DNA of 64,000 bases from contig NC_081411.1 of assembly GCF_030272615.1 (NCBI RefSeq), positions 214,245,654 to 214,309,653 on the forward strand. Reading direction: 5' to 3'. Positions 46,502 to 59,844 of this stretch are shown here, one piece after another (within the stretch, counting starts at the first letter, position 1; the number at the start of each line of letters is the position of its first letter). The DNA comes from Cryptomeria japonica (lineage: Eukaryota > Streptophyta > Pinopsida > Cupressales > Cupressaceae). Both the position numbers and the translations under genes were made by a program. Below the pieces are notes generated by a model, which made no database searches, was not told where the DNA came from, and was given only the letters and a program-made list of their open reading frames with translations.

Positions 46502-48012
46502 CATTGAAGAAGAATGCTACATGGCATCTAGTACCTTTTCCTGAAGGATAGAAACTTGTTGTATGTAAATGGGTGTTCAAGAAGACTAGTTTTAGATGGT
46601 TGCAAAGGGGTCTTCTTAGATGGAGGTAATTTATTATGATAAAATATTATCTACTGTAGCTAAGCTAATATTAATTCAATTCTTGTCATCACTTGCAAAA
46701 ACTTATGACTTGGAAGTTGAGCAGATGGACATGAAGACAATGTTCCTTCATGTAAATTTGTAGGAGGAAATTTACATGTAAGAGCCAAAGAATTTTAGTG
46801 AAAAATATAAAGAAAACTATATTTGTAAGCTGACAAAATCTTTGTATGGTTTGAATTAATCTCCTAGAATGTTGTATCAAAATTTTGATGCCTATTCGTT
46901 TACTTTGGGATTTCTAAGATCTAAATCTAACCTTTGTGTGTATTATAAATCTAAAAATGCTCACATTCTTATCATAGTCTTGTATGTAAATGATATTTTA
47001 TTTATTGGGAATGGTAAAAGAATGATTTTAGATTTGAAGTCTTATTTAGTAGTATAGGTTGAAATGAAAGATCTAGGTGTAGCAAGATATATTCTTGGGA
47101 TTGAGATCATCAGAGATAGAGCTAGAATAAATATTTGGATGAGCCAAAGTAAGTATGTTAACTCTATGTTGGAGAGATTCAACATGACAACTTGAAGGAA
47201 GTTAGTTGTTTCAATGTTACAAGGGACGAATATTTCTGTGGAGGATTGTCAAAAATATCCTACTAAGATGGAGAGCATGTCTAGAGTACCTTATTGAGTG
47301 TTTCTAGTAGTTTGATGTATGCTATGGTCTGTACTAGGCTAGACATAATTAACCAAGTAGTGAGAGACCTTAGTTAGTATATGATTAATCCTGTTTGGAT
47401 GCATTGGGATGTGGTTAAGAGAGTGTTTAGGTATTTGAAGGGTACTTCTAAGTATTCCTTGTGTTTTCATGGTTATCCTTCTAGACCTCGATAATCATTT
47501 TATGTTTGTGGATATGTGAATTTGGATTGGGTGAGTGACATTGACAACATAAGATCCACTGGTGGATATGTTTTCATGATGTCTGGTGGTGTTATCATTT
47601 GGATGAATAAGTGGCAAGTTGTATTCGCTTTGTCCACTATAGAAGTAGATTACATGGTTGCTACTAATTATTGTAAGGAAGACATTTGGCTTAAGGTATT
47701 GTGTTTTGATATTGGTTTTGATGTAGGACATATTACTATCTATTGTGATAGCCAGAGTGCTACTTTTTTAGCTAAGAATCCTACTTTCCATACTAGAACA
47801 AAGCACATTGATGTAAAATTTGATTTTGTTTGTGATACAGTGGAAGATGGAAGGGTGAATATGGAAAATATTAATACTTGTGTGATTCTAGATGCACTAG
47901 TGGAGCCAATTAGTATTGAGAATTTTAGAAAGTATGTCAATTATATTGGCCTTGGGGTCTTGAGCAGATGGCAAAGTTTTAACTCTTGGTAGGTCTTTGA
48001 CAAGTGGGAGAA
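46502..48012 (+). mobile_element. Copia element, segment 4: reverse transcriptase and RNase H
   Basis: RT blocks in several frames: KKNATWHLVPFPEG, a KWVFKK segment, VEQMDMKTMFLH, SLYG followed by PRMLYQNFDAYSFTLGF, and IVLYVNDILFIGNG, where the catalytic YVDD is altered to YVND. The RNase H part (47516-47992) is open for 158 codons, with SGGVIIWMNKWQ, ALSTIEVDYMVATNY, YCDSQSATFLAKNPTFH and TKHIDVKFDFV. A polypurine tract GTGGGAGAA at about 48004-48012 precedes the 3' LTR. Confidence 0.92.
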
Positions 48013-48700
48013 TGTTGGGATTAAGGTGTCACAAACTTAGAGTCTAAACATTCCTATTTAATTATTTATTTTATTTTCACCCACTTTAGAAGTCCTAATG
48101 CTCAAACTATGATGAATTTCTATGATACCTATGATAGTTTCTAAAACCTATGATAGTTTCTAGTTCGGTGGAAGGGTCATGGAGAGTTAATTTTTTGTAG
48201 TTGAGAATTATGTTTTGAGTACACTTTTGGCAAGTGGTGTGAGGTAAGGAAGGTTTCTATTATTGATCATGGTAGATTCAATGTTGTACTTAAATTATAT
48301 TTGGTAAGGTGACCATTATGGAAAGGTAGGTATTGTTTCTTTGGAAGTTGCTATGTGCAATATGTAATGAGATTATCAAGGTGTTGTTTGTAATGAAACT
48401 TACCTCCTAGGTGTTATAGATGGTTTTGAAAACCATATGTGCATACCTCTTTGTCTTGAGCCTTATTTATATGTTGATGTCTTAGTTGATCTTAAGAGAT
48501 AGGTTGATTATTTTTTAAGGCATTATGCAGCCAAAATTGTTCTCAGATTCTCTATTGTAGCTACTCTTGAAGAGATTTGGTTCTATACATTTTATTGTAA
48601 TGGTTGTTGATGTTGATAATACAATTGAGTTTGGGTTTTGGAGTGCAGATTTTTTCCCGAAAGGGTTCCCATGTATATCTAATTTTGTGGTTTTATTTGT
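48013..48700 (+). repeat. Copia 3' LTR
   Basis: It begins TGTTGGGATTAAGG immediately after the polypurine tract. The phrase TTTTTTCCCGAAAGGGTTCCC near 48650-48672 is typical of the far end of plant Copia LTRs. The right edge is approximate, and no 5' LTR was identified. Confidence 0.65.
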
Positions 48701-51480
48701 TTAAACCCAAATTTAATATATGTGTTTATCTAATCTATAATAGTATTTTTGCATCATTTCTCCCATTAGATTTAGAACTTGGAAGTGTTATTCTACACTT
48801 TGACTTCCTTTCACCCTATGCCTCAATCTACCTCGCTAGTTGTCATGTCACTCCCACACTTTCTTTATTACCATATGAAGGAATAGAATGTTTGACTGAT
48901 TCATTACATTAAATAGTAGAAAATATACCTATATGGGGGAATGAATTTTCCAATTTTGACATAATGGTTATCATGTAACTGCATAATTGTATGATAGTTC
49001 ATGTAATATAATACTTACACCAACATTATACTCAATTTGAAAAATCTCATATATGTCATTGAGAGGACAGTATTTTCTATTCTTAAGGATGGTCTTCTAT
49101 AATATGATATTCTCTTGCTTCTATAATGGCTAATAGGCCCTACAATTCTCTTGAGGAATCAAATTCGATTTCTTGGGAAACAAATGTGAATTTCTTTGGC
49201 TACTCTGAGATATCAATATCTTGAAATATAGAAAGATGTGAATCAATTTTTTATTTACTAGATAAAAATTTATTTGAATTAAATGTAATATTTGTATTTG
49301 GTTATTATGTCAAAATAAATTTTTCACTTGGGATAATATGATGTTGGCTCCTCTAAATGTATTTTATATGGCATTAGTGAAGGAAATAGTTCTCAGCTTT
49401 TCCTTTAGTTCTCTTTTTCCTTTGTAGAATATGACGATCACTCATACCAATTCTTTATTTGAGTTTTGGGCTAGCTTGTGATATCTAGATACATCATTTT
49501 TTTCTATTTATATGTTGAGATCTTCAACCAATTTTTTTTTCTCTTGTAGATCAAATAATTGGAGAGAAATTTAAACATATTTTATAAGAGCATAAAAGTA
49601 TTCTCATTCAGATTTAGAAAAAGATAAGGATTTCACTTGAGGAGATTATCAAGGCCAAGTGTACCCCTGAGGGATCTTTCTCATCTCTTCATTCTAATAT
49701 TTATCATTAACTAGGGCTATCCACCTCTTTTGATGGTCATATTTAGAATTTTTTCTAGGTGAATATTTCTAAGAACTTGTGAATAGGATCAATGTAAGTG
49801 GTTTCAATAACCTCTAGGTTTCTTTAAAATCCATAATGATGGATCATCAAGGGGTAATTGAAGGTTAGTTGGGCTCGGTGGGATAGGTAATGATACTCAA
49901 GGTTTGGCTAATTTATTTTTCATTACTTATATGAAATAATTTATTGATAATAAAATGGATGCTCGTGATCCTTTTGTAGCTTTGACTAGAAAGATAATGA
50001 ATTTGGATGGAAAATTATTTTTGTGAGATAGCTTATAGAATTTTTTTCCTTTTGAATATAGGAATTTCTAATAAGTTTTCTTAGAATTTGGATTCTCTAA
50101 ATGAGTATATTTTATGTTTTGTTCCAAAGATTGATTCAATTTGATTTCTCTAACTTCCAAGGAAGTGGATCATGGTGGATGATCAATTTTCTAAATGGGG
50201 ATCAAAGAATGTTGGTAACTCGAATGTCTCTAATTAGGATTCCTTTCCCATAGCTAAATTTAAGGTTCTTCAATTGATTCAACATTGGAAAGGTTAATAT
50301 CTTCCTTTCTCGAAATATCTATGTTGAATATGAATGTAGTTCTATTAATCAATATAATTATCTCTTTTCAAAAAAGAATTATGTTACATTCAACGAAGCA
50401 TTGGGATAGGTTACATTATAGGAAGTATTGATGCTTCACCTTATCAATATCACCTATATGTCATGAGTGCTAGGTTGAGAATTCATAATAATAAAAAATA
50501 ACTTCAATTTTCACAAAACATCATAAAACGAAACCTCGTGATTCTTTAAGAAGATCAATGATAAATGCAGATGCTTAAGTTCAAATAGTACTTGGATGAT
50601 TGATATCCTAGAGATCCCTTGTGAAGATTACCTAGATGAAATTAATACTAAGAAAACCATTCATATTCATGAGAGATAAATTTATGTGAAAAACAATCCA
50701 TATAATATTTGATTCAAAATCATATAATCAAATTCCATAGATATTTTATTTTCTATTAATATATGCATATTTTTATTTACTTTTAACTAATTAAAATCTT
50801 AAAGAATGAAGACAATTAGATAAATGAGTGTAGTGTGCCAATTGCTAAAATAAAATGAACACAAAATTGTCATTTCTATATATTATACCTTTCATGATAT
50901 GCTTGTCTAGATGTTTTCTAACTACACATAAAACACATCTCAATATTTAATCAAAATATTTTTTCAATAGGCTAAAGAGAGACAGATTTAAGGAAGCATT
51001 AGCCATATGAGTTAAGATGAAGTTACATATGTATTAACTTTTGAATCATTTCAATGTTTGGTGATGAGGCAAAGTGAAATTAAATCATGTTTGGAAAACT
51101 GATTCGAGTCTATGTTGCCCATCAACTTCACAAAACTTTCAAAGTAGAAATAAGATCACAACTAAGTGGTGATTGCATTGCAAAGCATATCTTAAATGTA
51201 GAAATAAAAGAGATCACCTAGCTAACATGTTTAATTTTGATGTGACTAGAAAAAAAATTGATAAAAGGTTGATTATATTTAGGCATGCTAGGTTATTTCA
51301 AAAGAAATTAATAAATTATGAGATTGATTTTTTTATTGATGAAAAAGTATCAATTGTTCAAGGGTGATTATTTATTAGAAAAATTAATCATAATTAACTA
51401 GAAATAATAAGGAAATCACAAATCCCTATTCTAGCTAAAGAATTCCAATAAATCAATGAAAGTATGCAATTAAAGACAAT
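48701..51480. other. AT-rich DNA with no supported gene
   Basis: Several scattered phrases around 49600-50300 look protein-like on the plus strand (for example LPRKWIMVDDQFSKWG near 50155) but cannot be assigned. A 64-codon frame at 51173-51367 is Lys-rich and unrecognised. Probably old retroelement debris. Confidence 0.35.
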
Positions 51481-51499
51481 AGGGCTATAAATTAATTAG

Positions 51500-52539
51500 T
51501 TAAAACTCCCTATTCCATGATCGCATGTTGCTTCCATTGTCCTTCTTCTTTAAGTAATGATGTTGGCTCTTATATATTGCATTGCTAACTTACAGAAAGA
51601 TGGCAAAAAGATTTGAAGTTCGTGATTGTTGAAAATGGAGAATTGATGCCGAATTTATATATTTTTGGAGGAGATTGCTTGAGAGGTGGAACTCAAGTGA
51701 GCTCATATGATGATTGATAGTTGAACTGTTGATTGGGAGGTGAAGCTCAATTGATTGAATTGATGACCGAATAGATTGAATTGTTAATTGAGTTAACTGA
51801 TTGAGAAAAAAGTTGATTGAAAGATAGAAAAGGAGACTGAATAGTTAACTGATTGAGAAAAAAGATGAATGAAATATAGAAAAAGAATGATTGGAGAGAA
51901 TTGAGAAAATGATTTAATGCATCAATTAATTATTAATTTAGCATGTGTTATAGGATATTTTATTTGAAGTTCAATTTTGATTTGCATGTTCTTGAACTCA
52001 ATATAGATTTTCAATTTGATTTTTGCATATCTTTGAATTTGATTTTCAAAATCATGAAATTTAAATGCACATGTATTTGAAATTAGATGAAATTGGAATT
52101 TGGAAGAAAATTCAAATTCGAATTTGAATTAGAAGAATATTGAAATTAGCCGAAATTAGAATTTGGGGAAATTGGAATTGAAGAATTAATTAGCTAATTA
52201 AATAATTTAAAGAAACTACCGACCAAAAAAATAATAATTTAAAGAAACTATTTAATTATTTAGAAATTTAATTTAATTAAATAATAAAGTTTATTCAATT
52301 AAAGGAAATAAATAATAATTAATTAAATTATAAATATTTAATTAATTATTTAGAAAGAGGTTAAATGATTAATTGATGAAGATAGAATATAAATTAAAGA
52401 ATGATTAGTAAGATGAAGAGTGGTGATTAGAATTAATTCAAGAGAAATCAATTAGCTTAATTGAATAATTAAAGAATTATTTAATCAATTAAGACGAATA
52501 ATTAGTGGATTAGCGATGAGACATTTTTAGGTGTCTACA
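51500..52539 (-). repeat. Minus-strand gypsy LTR (3' LTR) number 1
   Basis: On the minus strand it begins TGTAGACACCTAAAAATG right after a polypurine run. A TATA-like ATATATAAGAGCC lies near 51565. Long TTAATTAAAT stretches fill the U3-like part. The lower edge is a guess. The start is almost the same as that of the solo LTR at 45808. Confidence 0.65.
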
Positions 52540-52590
52540 TTTTCCCCTCTTTGAGACAATGTTGGAACAACATTGTTTCAAAGAAAATGA
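52540..52590 (-). other. Polypurine tract with adjoining 16-bp hairpin
   Basis: The minus-strand CAAAGAGGGGAAAA run borders the LTR. It overlaps an inverted repeat whose arms, CTTTGAGACAATGTTG and CAACATTGTTTCAAAG, surround the loop GAA (about 52549-52583). Confidence 0.75.
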
Positions 52591-54300
52591 AATATTTCTT
52601 GCCCCAATATGCCCCAATGATTGAGATAGGATGCCCCCTTGAGAGATTGTTTGTGCATTAAAGGCATGAATGATCTCTCAAAAGAAGAAAAATATTAGAT
52701 AAAAGATGAAAGAATGATTAGCTTGATTAAAGACAGAGACAGTTGATGAGAAAGTGATGTTGAGATAGAATAGAGAAAGATAAGATGAGAAAATGAAAAT
52801 ATTGATGATGATAGATACACGAACTTGTTTGCTTTTATTTATAGCACTAAGCCTTATTATGTAACAATGGATCTTTGCACACCATGGTATAAGGAACCAA
52901 GATGTAAAGATATCTCATTGCAAAAAAACACGTTGCAAACAAGGAGTGAACCCTCCATTCTGGTTGTAGTGCCAAGGGTCGAGGTATGTGTGATAGTAAC
53001 AAGCATAACTATCCTTGACTTTTTGCATAGGATATTTGTTGAATGAACATACCAGCACAAATACCCAAGGCACTATAGCCCCGGAGTTTTATTGATTCAC
53101 ACCAGAAACAACAAACAATGAAAAAGATCATGACTATCCTAGCTCCTCTAGTCACTTGTGGACATCCTTGAGTAGCATATAAATATGACATCTTGCCAAA
53201 TGATAAAAGATAAAGACTAAATAGGACAAAATTCGATAGCCATACTGATTTGTGCCTTTACTTTGATTGTTCAATGTAATGGTTGATAATGTATGATCTT
53301 AGAAAGTGTGGACCCTGTTTAAGTTTGACCTATTTGATTTCAAGTGTATCCTCTTTTGCTTAAGACAAGATAATGATCACTTGATATGGATAGTTGATAA
53401 GATTGATTAGACAACTTGACCAGTTTAATTGCAAATTGTTGCTTTGATAGTTGTATCCTTTGTTATTTTTGTGCAAAGTCTTTGATGCATAACTGCTAGG
53501 GTTTTTGATTCTTACAAGACATTCTATTACAAAAATTTTTATTGTTTTTTATTTTTAGTTCTTTTTCAAGAGATTTTTCAATGCTTTTGTGCCTTTTTAG
53601 GATCATATTTGAATGTTTTCGGTATGTTTTTTTCAGGATTTTGTATGCCTTTTAGGGATTTTTTTAGGACTTTTTATGCTTTTTAGGGACTGTTTTAGCA
53701 CTTTTTATGCTTTTTAGGGATTTTTTCAACTATGTCCCTAGTATGTAGACCTATTGTGATATGATGATCTACAGAGTGCACATGGAAATAATGAAAATTT
53801 TGACATGAGACTATGCTTAATGCAATGATGTGCAACATGAAAATGCATTTGCTATTTGAACACTTGGATGATTGTGTTTATCATTGTGTCATACACTGAT
53901 TGTTTCAAGGTATAAAAGATTTTAGAGATAAACGTTCATTCGATTTTTGAGAATCCTTGGACCACCCACCTTAACACATTGAGTGACTAAGATTTGTAAA
54001 TAGAAACATGGGAAACTTCCCCACTAATTCCTAAAACATTTGGTCTTGTTTTGCCAATGTGTGTGCAATTGAATTTATTCTAGCTCTTATGATCATTGAA
54101 GACCCTTAGCATCCTATGTGACTAGCTACATAGTTTATTGTGACTTCAAAATCATCCTAGATAGAGCCTCGCTACCAGCAAACGTCTATAGCCTCGATGA
54201 GGTTATCACTATAATCTCTCGAATATTGCTAAATTTCTCGTAGGCGTCCATAGCTTTGATGGAGTTACTTGCATGTTCCTATTGAAGAGGGTAAAAATCA
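52591..54300. other. Retroelement internal or unassigned DNA
   Basis: Lies between two minus-strand LTRs and is presumably leftover interior of the first element. Around 53625-53730 the phrase GGACTTTTTATGCTTTTTAG recurs about three times as a ~31-bp minisatellite. No pol motif was recognised. Confidence 0.4.
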
Positions 54301-55611
54301 GGAAGGGTAGATGCAATGATTAATATGCAAATAAACAAATCATAACACAATAAAAACCATTACACCTTACTAATTTACCTTCTCCTTCAGATTGAGGCTT
54401 TGATGAAGCCAAAGATGCACCCCTCCTTGACTTGATTGGATTGGCTCCTTGCTTGAATGTGGTTGGCTCTCCAAATATAGATAAAAAATGATGAAATGGA
54501 TGAAGGATGGATGGATTGAGAATGGGATGGATAGGCAAGATGGAATTGATAAAGGACTAAGTGAAGGATGAGTGGGAATTTAGCTAGAGTTTGGGTGCTA
54601 TGGATGGTTTCTAAACTCAAATGGGCAACATGAACTTGGATAACTTGGAGATGGAAAATGAAGGAATGGAGTCTCCAATTTATAGAAGGAGAAGGAAGAA
54701 AACAAAGGGCTAGGATTGATCCAAGATGGAGGGTCAAGATTGCATGTGATCCCACACATGGACCAAGGGGAGTTGACAAGTCAAGTGTGGAGTCCAAGAG
54801 ATATGCCATAAAGGCCTTTCTTGTGTCCATACTCCTCAAGGTTCATTGGGAAGACATCCCAATGCACCTAGGGAAGAGAAAAGGAATAAAATATTCCTTG
54901 AGTGATGGGGGGAAGGAATTAAAAATTTCTTTAAAAGGATGATCATGGGGATTGGAGGAATAGAAAGGAATTAAATATTCCTTGGAGGAAGAGATGCCTA
55001 GAGGAATGTGAGATTTTTGAAAATCTCACATTCACTTAGGAAAAGATAATTTAATGAAGGTAGTTGAATGGGAGGTGCATGGAGAGATGTGAGGAATTTT
55101 TTTATGGAAAGTACTTGAGTGAGGGGACAAGAAGTTGACTTTGTGGCTAATCATGAGGATTAGCCGCTAGTAACTCATTAGTAGAGGGATTAGAAGAATG
55201 ATTAGGTGGGATTAGGGAAAGTGGGATTTATGGGAGGATTTGACTAGGAGAAAGAATAAGTGGAGGGAATTAAAAACTAGAAGACTAATGATAAGTGAGA
55301 TTATGGGTGCTTCTAGAAGAATTAATTAGGTCAATGATGGATTAGGAAAGGGTGATTTGTAGGAATCACCTAGATTAATTAATTAATTGAGATTAATTAA
55401 TTAACGGGAGATTTAGGAAGAATTAATTTTGGGGACTTTGGAAGAATAAAGGTAAATTGATTTATTAAATAAATCAATTTCTGGACTATAGTGACAATAT
55501 TAATTAAATTCAATTAATATTTAGAAAGAATAGCGATTATCATAATTAATAAATTAATTATGTGAGGCAATTAAATTAATTAATTAAAAATAATTAATTT
55601 AACTATCTACA
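54301..55611 (-). repeat. Minus-strand gypsy LTR (3' LTR) number 2
   Basis: On the minus strand it begins TGTAGATAGTTAAATTAATT, directly behind a polypurine tract at 55612-55625. A TATA box CTATAAATTGG lies near 54680, with U3 about 930 bp long. The lower boundary is approximate. Confidence 0.6.
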
Positions 55612-55627
55612 TTTTGCCCCTTTTTTA
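55612..55627 (-). other. Polypurine tract of LTR number 2
   Basis: On the minus strand it reads CATAAAAAAGGGGCAAAA, next to the TG of the LTR. Confidence 0.7.
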
Positions 55628-55962
55628 TGTAGCAGCAAAATTTGGTGATGGGTAAAAGATAGAAGAAGAAGGATGGCCCGACATAAAGCGCGAGTGGTGT
55701 ATGTCCCCTTGAGAATTTTTCAGAAATTTTTGAAAAAATTGGCAAAAAATTCTTGAAAAGAAGGAGGAAGGAGTAGAGTGATGAGTGAATGAGAAAAAAA
55801 TATAGAGAGGATTGGGGAAATAGAGGAGGATATAGAAGAAGGGAGAATACGGAGCAAGTGGGCCCACAAGGGGGACCATATAAGTCGCATTGGGCCCAAT
55901 GAAGGGTCATTGCCACACATAAGCATTGGACCATTTTAGAGTCTAGACGAAGAGAAGAAGAG

Positions 55963-58620
55963 ATGGATCGTATTCTGACACATGAGCACCACACCGAGAG
56001 GGTTCATTGGTATGAGATACTTGAGGGCTATGGACCACAGGTACGTACAACTAACCTCCTTTGTGATTTGGTAGATCTAGGCTAGAATTAGGGCTTAGAA
56101 TAGGCTTAAAAGTCTAATGGGGTGGACGCATTGATTGTTGTTTCAGCGTACATGGCCCTTGGGTAGCATGAGTGCTTGCGGCTAGAAGGGGTCCTAGGGA
56201 GGTTTTAAGGTGAGCAAGCACCTTCAGCATGAGTGTCCTTGCTAGGGTAGATTAGGGTAAGGTTGGGGAGAAGAGAAAGGTAGTGTAGTGCTCGCGCTTG
56301 TACTAGGTTTGAGGACCCAAAGTTAGGGTTGGTTAGTGTGTGCGATTGTGGCATAGTGCAAGCACCATGAGTTTGGTGCGAGTACTAAGTAAATCGACCC
56401 ATGCGCTAGGGGAGAAGAAAATAGAAAATTTCCAATATAGAAGATGTCTTGGAGGGGCATCATAAATGCCTTGAGAATAGTCCCTACGACCAATAATATG
56501 AGATGATGAAGTGGTTTTCTTAGATGCAGGTGGATTTAGGACCCTTGGCATCGAGGGAGAATTGGTCGGCGCCCATGAGACTGTATAGGCAGTGGCAGAC
56601 ATATGAGATAGAGATTCAAGCTGTAGTGGGATTGCATTTCATCGGTTGATGATTGAGGATTTGAGATCATACTGCGAGGGTGACAACCCTTGTAGAGAGA
56701 TGGGACAGTAGGTATAACACCTTCCACCTACCTATCAGTAAGGCAACAATGACCTTATTGGATGTATGGAGGATATTGAAGATCCCCATTCGCGACATCA
56801 TCACCAAGTACCGGTTAGATGCAACAAACTTCTACCTTTGGGAGATTCATGAGCATGACGCACTGTTGATGTTGGACAAGAGAAAGATGCACCTAGGTAG
56901 GGCGATGGGTATCTGACACATTCCTTGTCTAGTACTCGTGATATGCAGGTTTCTGATCTGAGGATCATGCCTGATCTAGGAGGACATGGGTTTCCCATTG
57001 GATGGAGTAGATGAGTATACTACATGATTCGGGATTGTGTCGAGTATTCTTGGGGAGCCGCGATGTTGGCTCAGTTGTATCATGACATGTCCCTTGTAGT
57101 ATACCGAGAGTATGTCATCCTATCTGCAAGGGTGACCCTTCTTCACATATGGGCTTGGGAGCATATTGCAGTTACAACCATTAGGTGTACAAGATAGGCA
57201 GGCCTGACAACCATATATAGATAGGTACAGGGGCCTCTAACATTACACATGGATAGGTTCTATCTGGTTCTGGCACCGCATTTTTTACGAGCTCATGGAG
57301 TTCACTTGGTGACCATTTTGGGACAGTAAAGTATGGAGGGGGGATTGGCAGCTACACTGGGATGGAGTGGAGATGTGGCACTTTGGTTGGTCTGTTTACA
57401 TTATGGAGTATTATGCCCCTTACAAGGTAGGTAGATAGTTTGTCTTAGTGCATGATATAGTGCAGAATATACCATTATATCCTTGGACGACACGAGAGGT
57501 GAGGAGGTGGGGCCCGATAGTGAGTCCATTGAAGGGGAGGACCAGCTTCCAAATGTCGATGTATTTGGTTTGGGATGAGTAAAGGGGAGCAGGAGAGGAT
57601 CTAGGGACTACTAGAGGTTATAGGAGCTAGTGGGAGGGACATTTTCCAGTGCGTCTCACCATTCTGGAGTTTTGGAGGATGACGAGTTACAACTGATAGT
57701 GGATGAGGTGGTCGGTAGAGAGGAGGGTGCACTCGGTGAAAGGGTTTTGGCGGGAGCAGGGAGAGGTGTTGGGGGGCAGTGGATGGGGGTGAGGGTGGTA
57801 TGGAGGAGAGAGGCTGAGGTAGCATAGGGACATGCAGTAGCATCAGTGATAGGGGGGGCAGTCAGGGGAGGGGAGGGTGGTGCAAATGAGGCCGTACCTA
57901 TGGATATACCAAAGGTACAGGTACAGGGTGCAGGGTTAGAGGTTGGAGGAGGAGTAGCAGAGGCCAATTTTGACAGGGTCTTACAGTAGAGAGATGCCAC
58001 CTGGGTGAGGTTACACTCGCTCGAGGATGAGGTGCAAATCCAGAGAGTGAGGAGAGAGAGAGCCAAGAGGTAGAGGTTGGGCGGCTGTAGAGGGAGATGG
58101 GGGATTTGACAAAGAGCCTCTAGACAGTGAGGACAGAGTTGGATGATTTGAGGAGGGATAGGGAGGAGTCAGAGGGGATGCTAGAGGAGGCTAGGTCAGG
58201 GACCACCATTGGTGCATCACAGGGTGCTCTTCGACAATAGGATGAGGAGATAGAGGGCCTGCAAGCCAGGGTGCACAGGGCAGAGGCAGATGCTTCACAC
58301 TTGCGAGGGGAGAGGGATGCAACATAGGGATTTGGTAGATGTACTTAGACATGATGTGGTAGAGGGAGACGTTGGAGAGGGAAGATTGAGAGGTGACCTA
58401 TTACAGGGGACTATACCATAGGGTGATACTAGCATAGCAATAAGAAACCCCGTACACTGAGAGTGTATGCTCCCATAGGACACATAGCCAGCAGCCAACA
58501 CAAAGCCAACAGATGGGTGGATTGGTGGGTTTTAGGCCACCTAGATTAGGGGGAATAGGAGGAGACAGGGGAGGAGGTTATGATGAGGGGGTTGGGGAGA
58601 CTGGTAGAGAGAGATAGCTC
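55963..58620 (+). pseudogene. Plant mobile domain (PMD) protein pseudogene, antisense to the adjacent LTR
   Basis: An ATG at 55963 opens a frame (RVHWYEILEGYGPQ) ending at a donor-like CAG/GTACGT, typical of a PMD first exon. PMD core motifs follow in changing frames: RWDSRYNTFHLPI, TLLDVWRILKIPI (56680-56790), WGAAMLAQLYHDM, then RVTLLHIWAWEHIAVT (about 57050-57180). After 57600 the sequence is Glu/Gly-rich, with a coiled coil near 58085-58310. Multiple stops and frameshifts make it dead. PMDs occur in MAIN-like host proteins, in Mutator-like elements, and as antisense extra ORFs next to the 3' LTR of some gypsy (Tat) elements. Its position next to a minus-strand PPT and LTR fits the last. 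The rest of that element is not seen, so this is inference. Confidence 0.7.
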
Positions 58621-58649
58621 CATTTTAGCTTATGTGTTTGTAGTGTCAT

Positions 58650-59844
58650 AAATTGTGACCCTAGCAATTTTCAACTACATTAGGGTATTCATGCACGCGA
58701 GATCGAATCCTCTAGCCTGATCGGAGACCAGAGACTACTTAACCCTCAGAATTAGCTTCTTTCTTGGCCTTTACACCACCCTGTCTGCACTCTGCCTTGG
58801 AGAAAGGGGTAGGATAGGTGCATGGCACCCCTGTCCCCCCTAGGACATGGGCATGGTGCCCCTATCCCTACCCTATTTTGGGGCAAGACCCTTCCTAGGG
58901 TTGCATTGTAGGTTGTGTAGTGAGCAGGAAAACTCCCCTGATGTCGGCCTGTGAGGAAAATCAAATTCATTGACATGTATTTAAGGGAGATTTGTCCTCT
59001 CATTTGCATAAGTTTGAAGCTGGATAAGTTGGATGAGTGGGAAGTTTATATGAGATCAATCATTCAAGAGCATTCAAGCATTCTTTTCCAGCATTGAGCA
59101 TTCTCAAGTCTCCCTTCAAGGCTAGGTGTTGCATTCAAGTCAAGGATTCAACCATTGAAGAGGAGATTGATTCCAACATTCAATTCCAGAAAAGAATTTC
59201 TATCAACATTGCTACCACAACCTCCCTTGAGGTGATTTCCAATTCAGTCTTTCATTTACATCTACTTGTAAGTACTTTCTTTCATTATTTGGTTAATTCT
59301 GAAACTGGGGTTTTACCTAAAGGCAAACCTCCAATCCCAACCCATTTTCCTCTCTTTTCTATGTGTAGGTTGCAGGGGTGCACTGTACTTTTGGATTTGG
59401 GCTCCATTTGTAGAGGCGGAAAAACCCTTTTTGTTTTGCGGATTTTTCAGAGGACCGTGTAGATTACCACCACGGTCCGGGCAACTTTTCCTTAAATTCG
59501 CAGCATGACTTCATCTCGACATATTACTGCCAGATCCAGGTGCCCAACTTCATCCCATGTTCAAATCTTAAGTTATAGTTAGTTCTTTGTCACTTTTGCA
59601 CTAAATAATTCAATCAATTCCTTTCCATTTCAAATAAGGAAGAGGGGATCAACATATCATTCCCATTTCATTCAAAATTCAATCTTCATCTTTGAAGGTT
59701 AAATTTAGTGAATTCTCCTCTCGTCTTGTAATGTAAGTAGGTGAAAACTGTTTGAAGGGAAATCCGTAGTGAAACTCTCATCTCTCCTTGGAGGGAAAGG
59801 GTAGCTTTCCTCTTGATCTCTCATTCACATTTCACCATATTACA
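58650..59844 (+). repeat. Gypsy 5' LTR
   Basis: Starts TGTCATAAATTGTGACCC and ends about ATATTACA at 59844, followed after a few T's by TGGTGAACCC, the likely primer-binding site. A TATA-like TATTTAAGGG lies near 58978. It contains the GGGCATGGTGCCCC repeats that resemble 34 kb. A matching 3' LTR was not identified. Confidence 0.6.

Noticed and set aside
54320-54839. Minus-strand frames of 72 and 150 codons
   Set aside because: Located in the transcribed part of LTR number 2, His/Ser/Leu-rich without a recognisable domain.
57601-58066. Minus-strand Pro/Ser/Thr-rich frames
   Set aside because: Antisense shadow of the Gly/Glu-rich C-terminal part of the PMD pseudogene.
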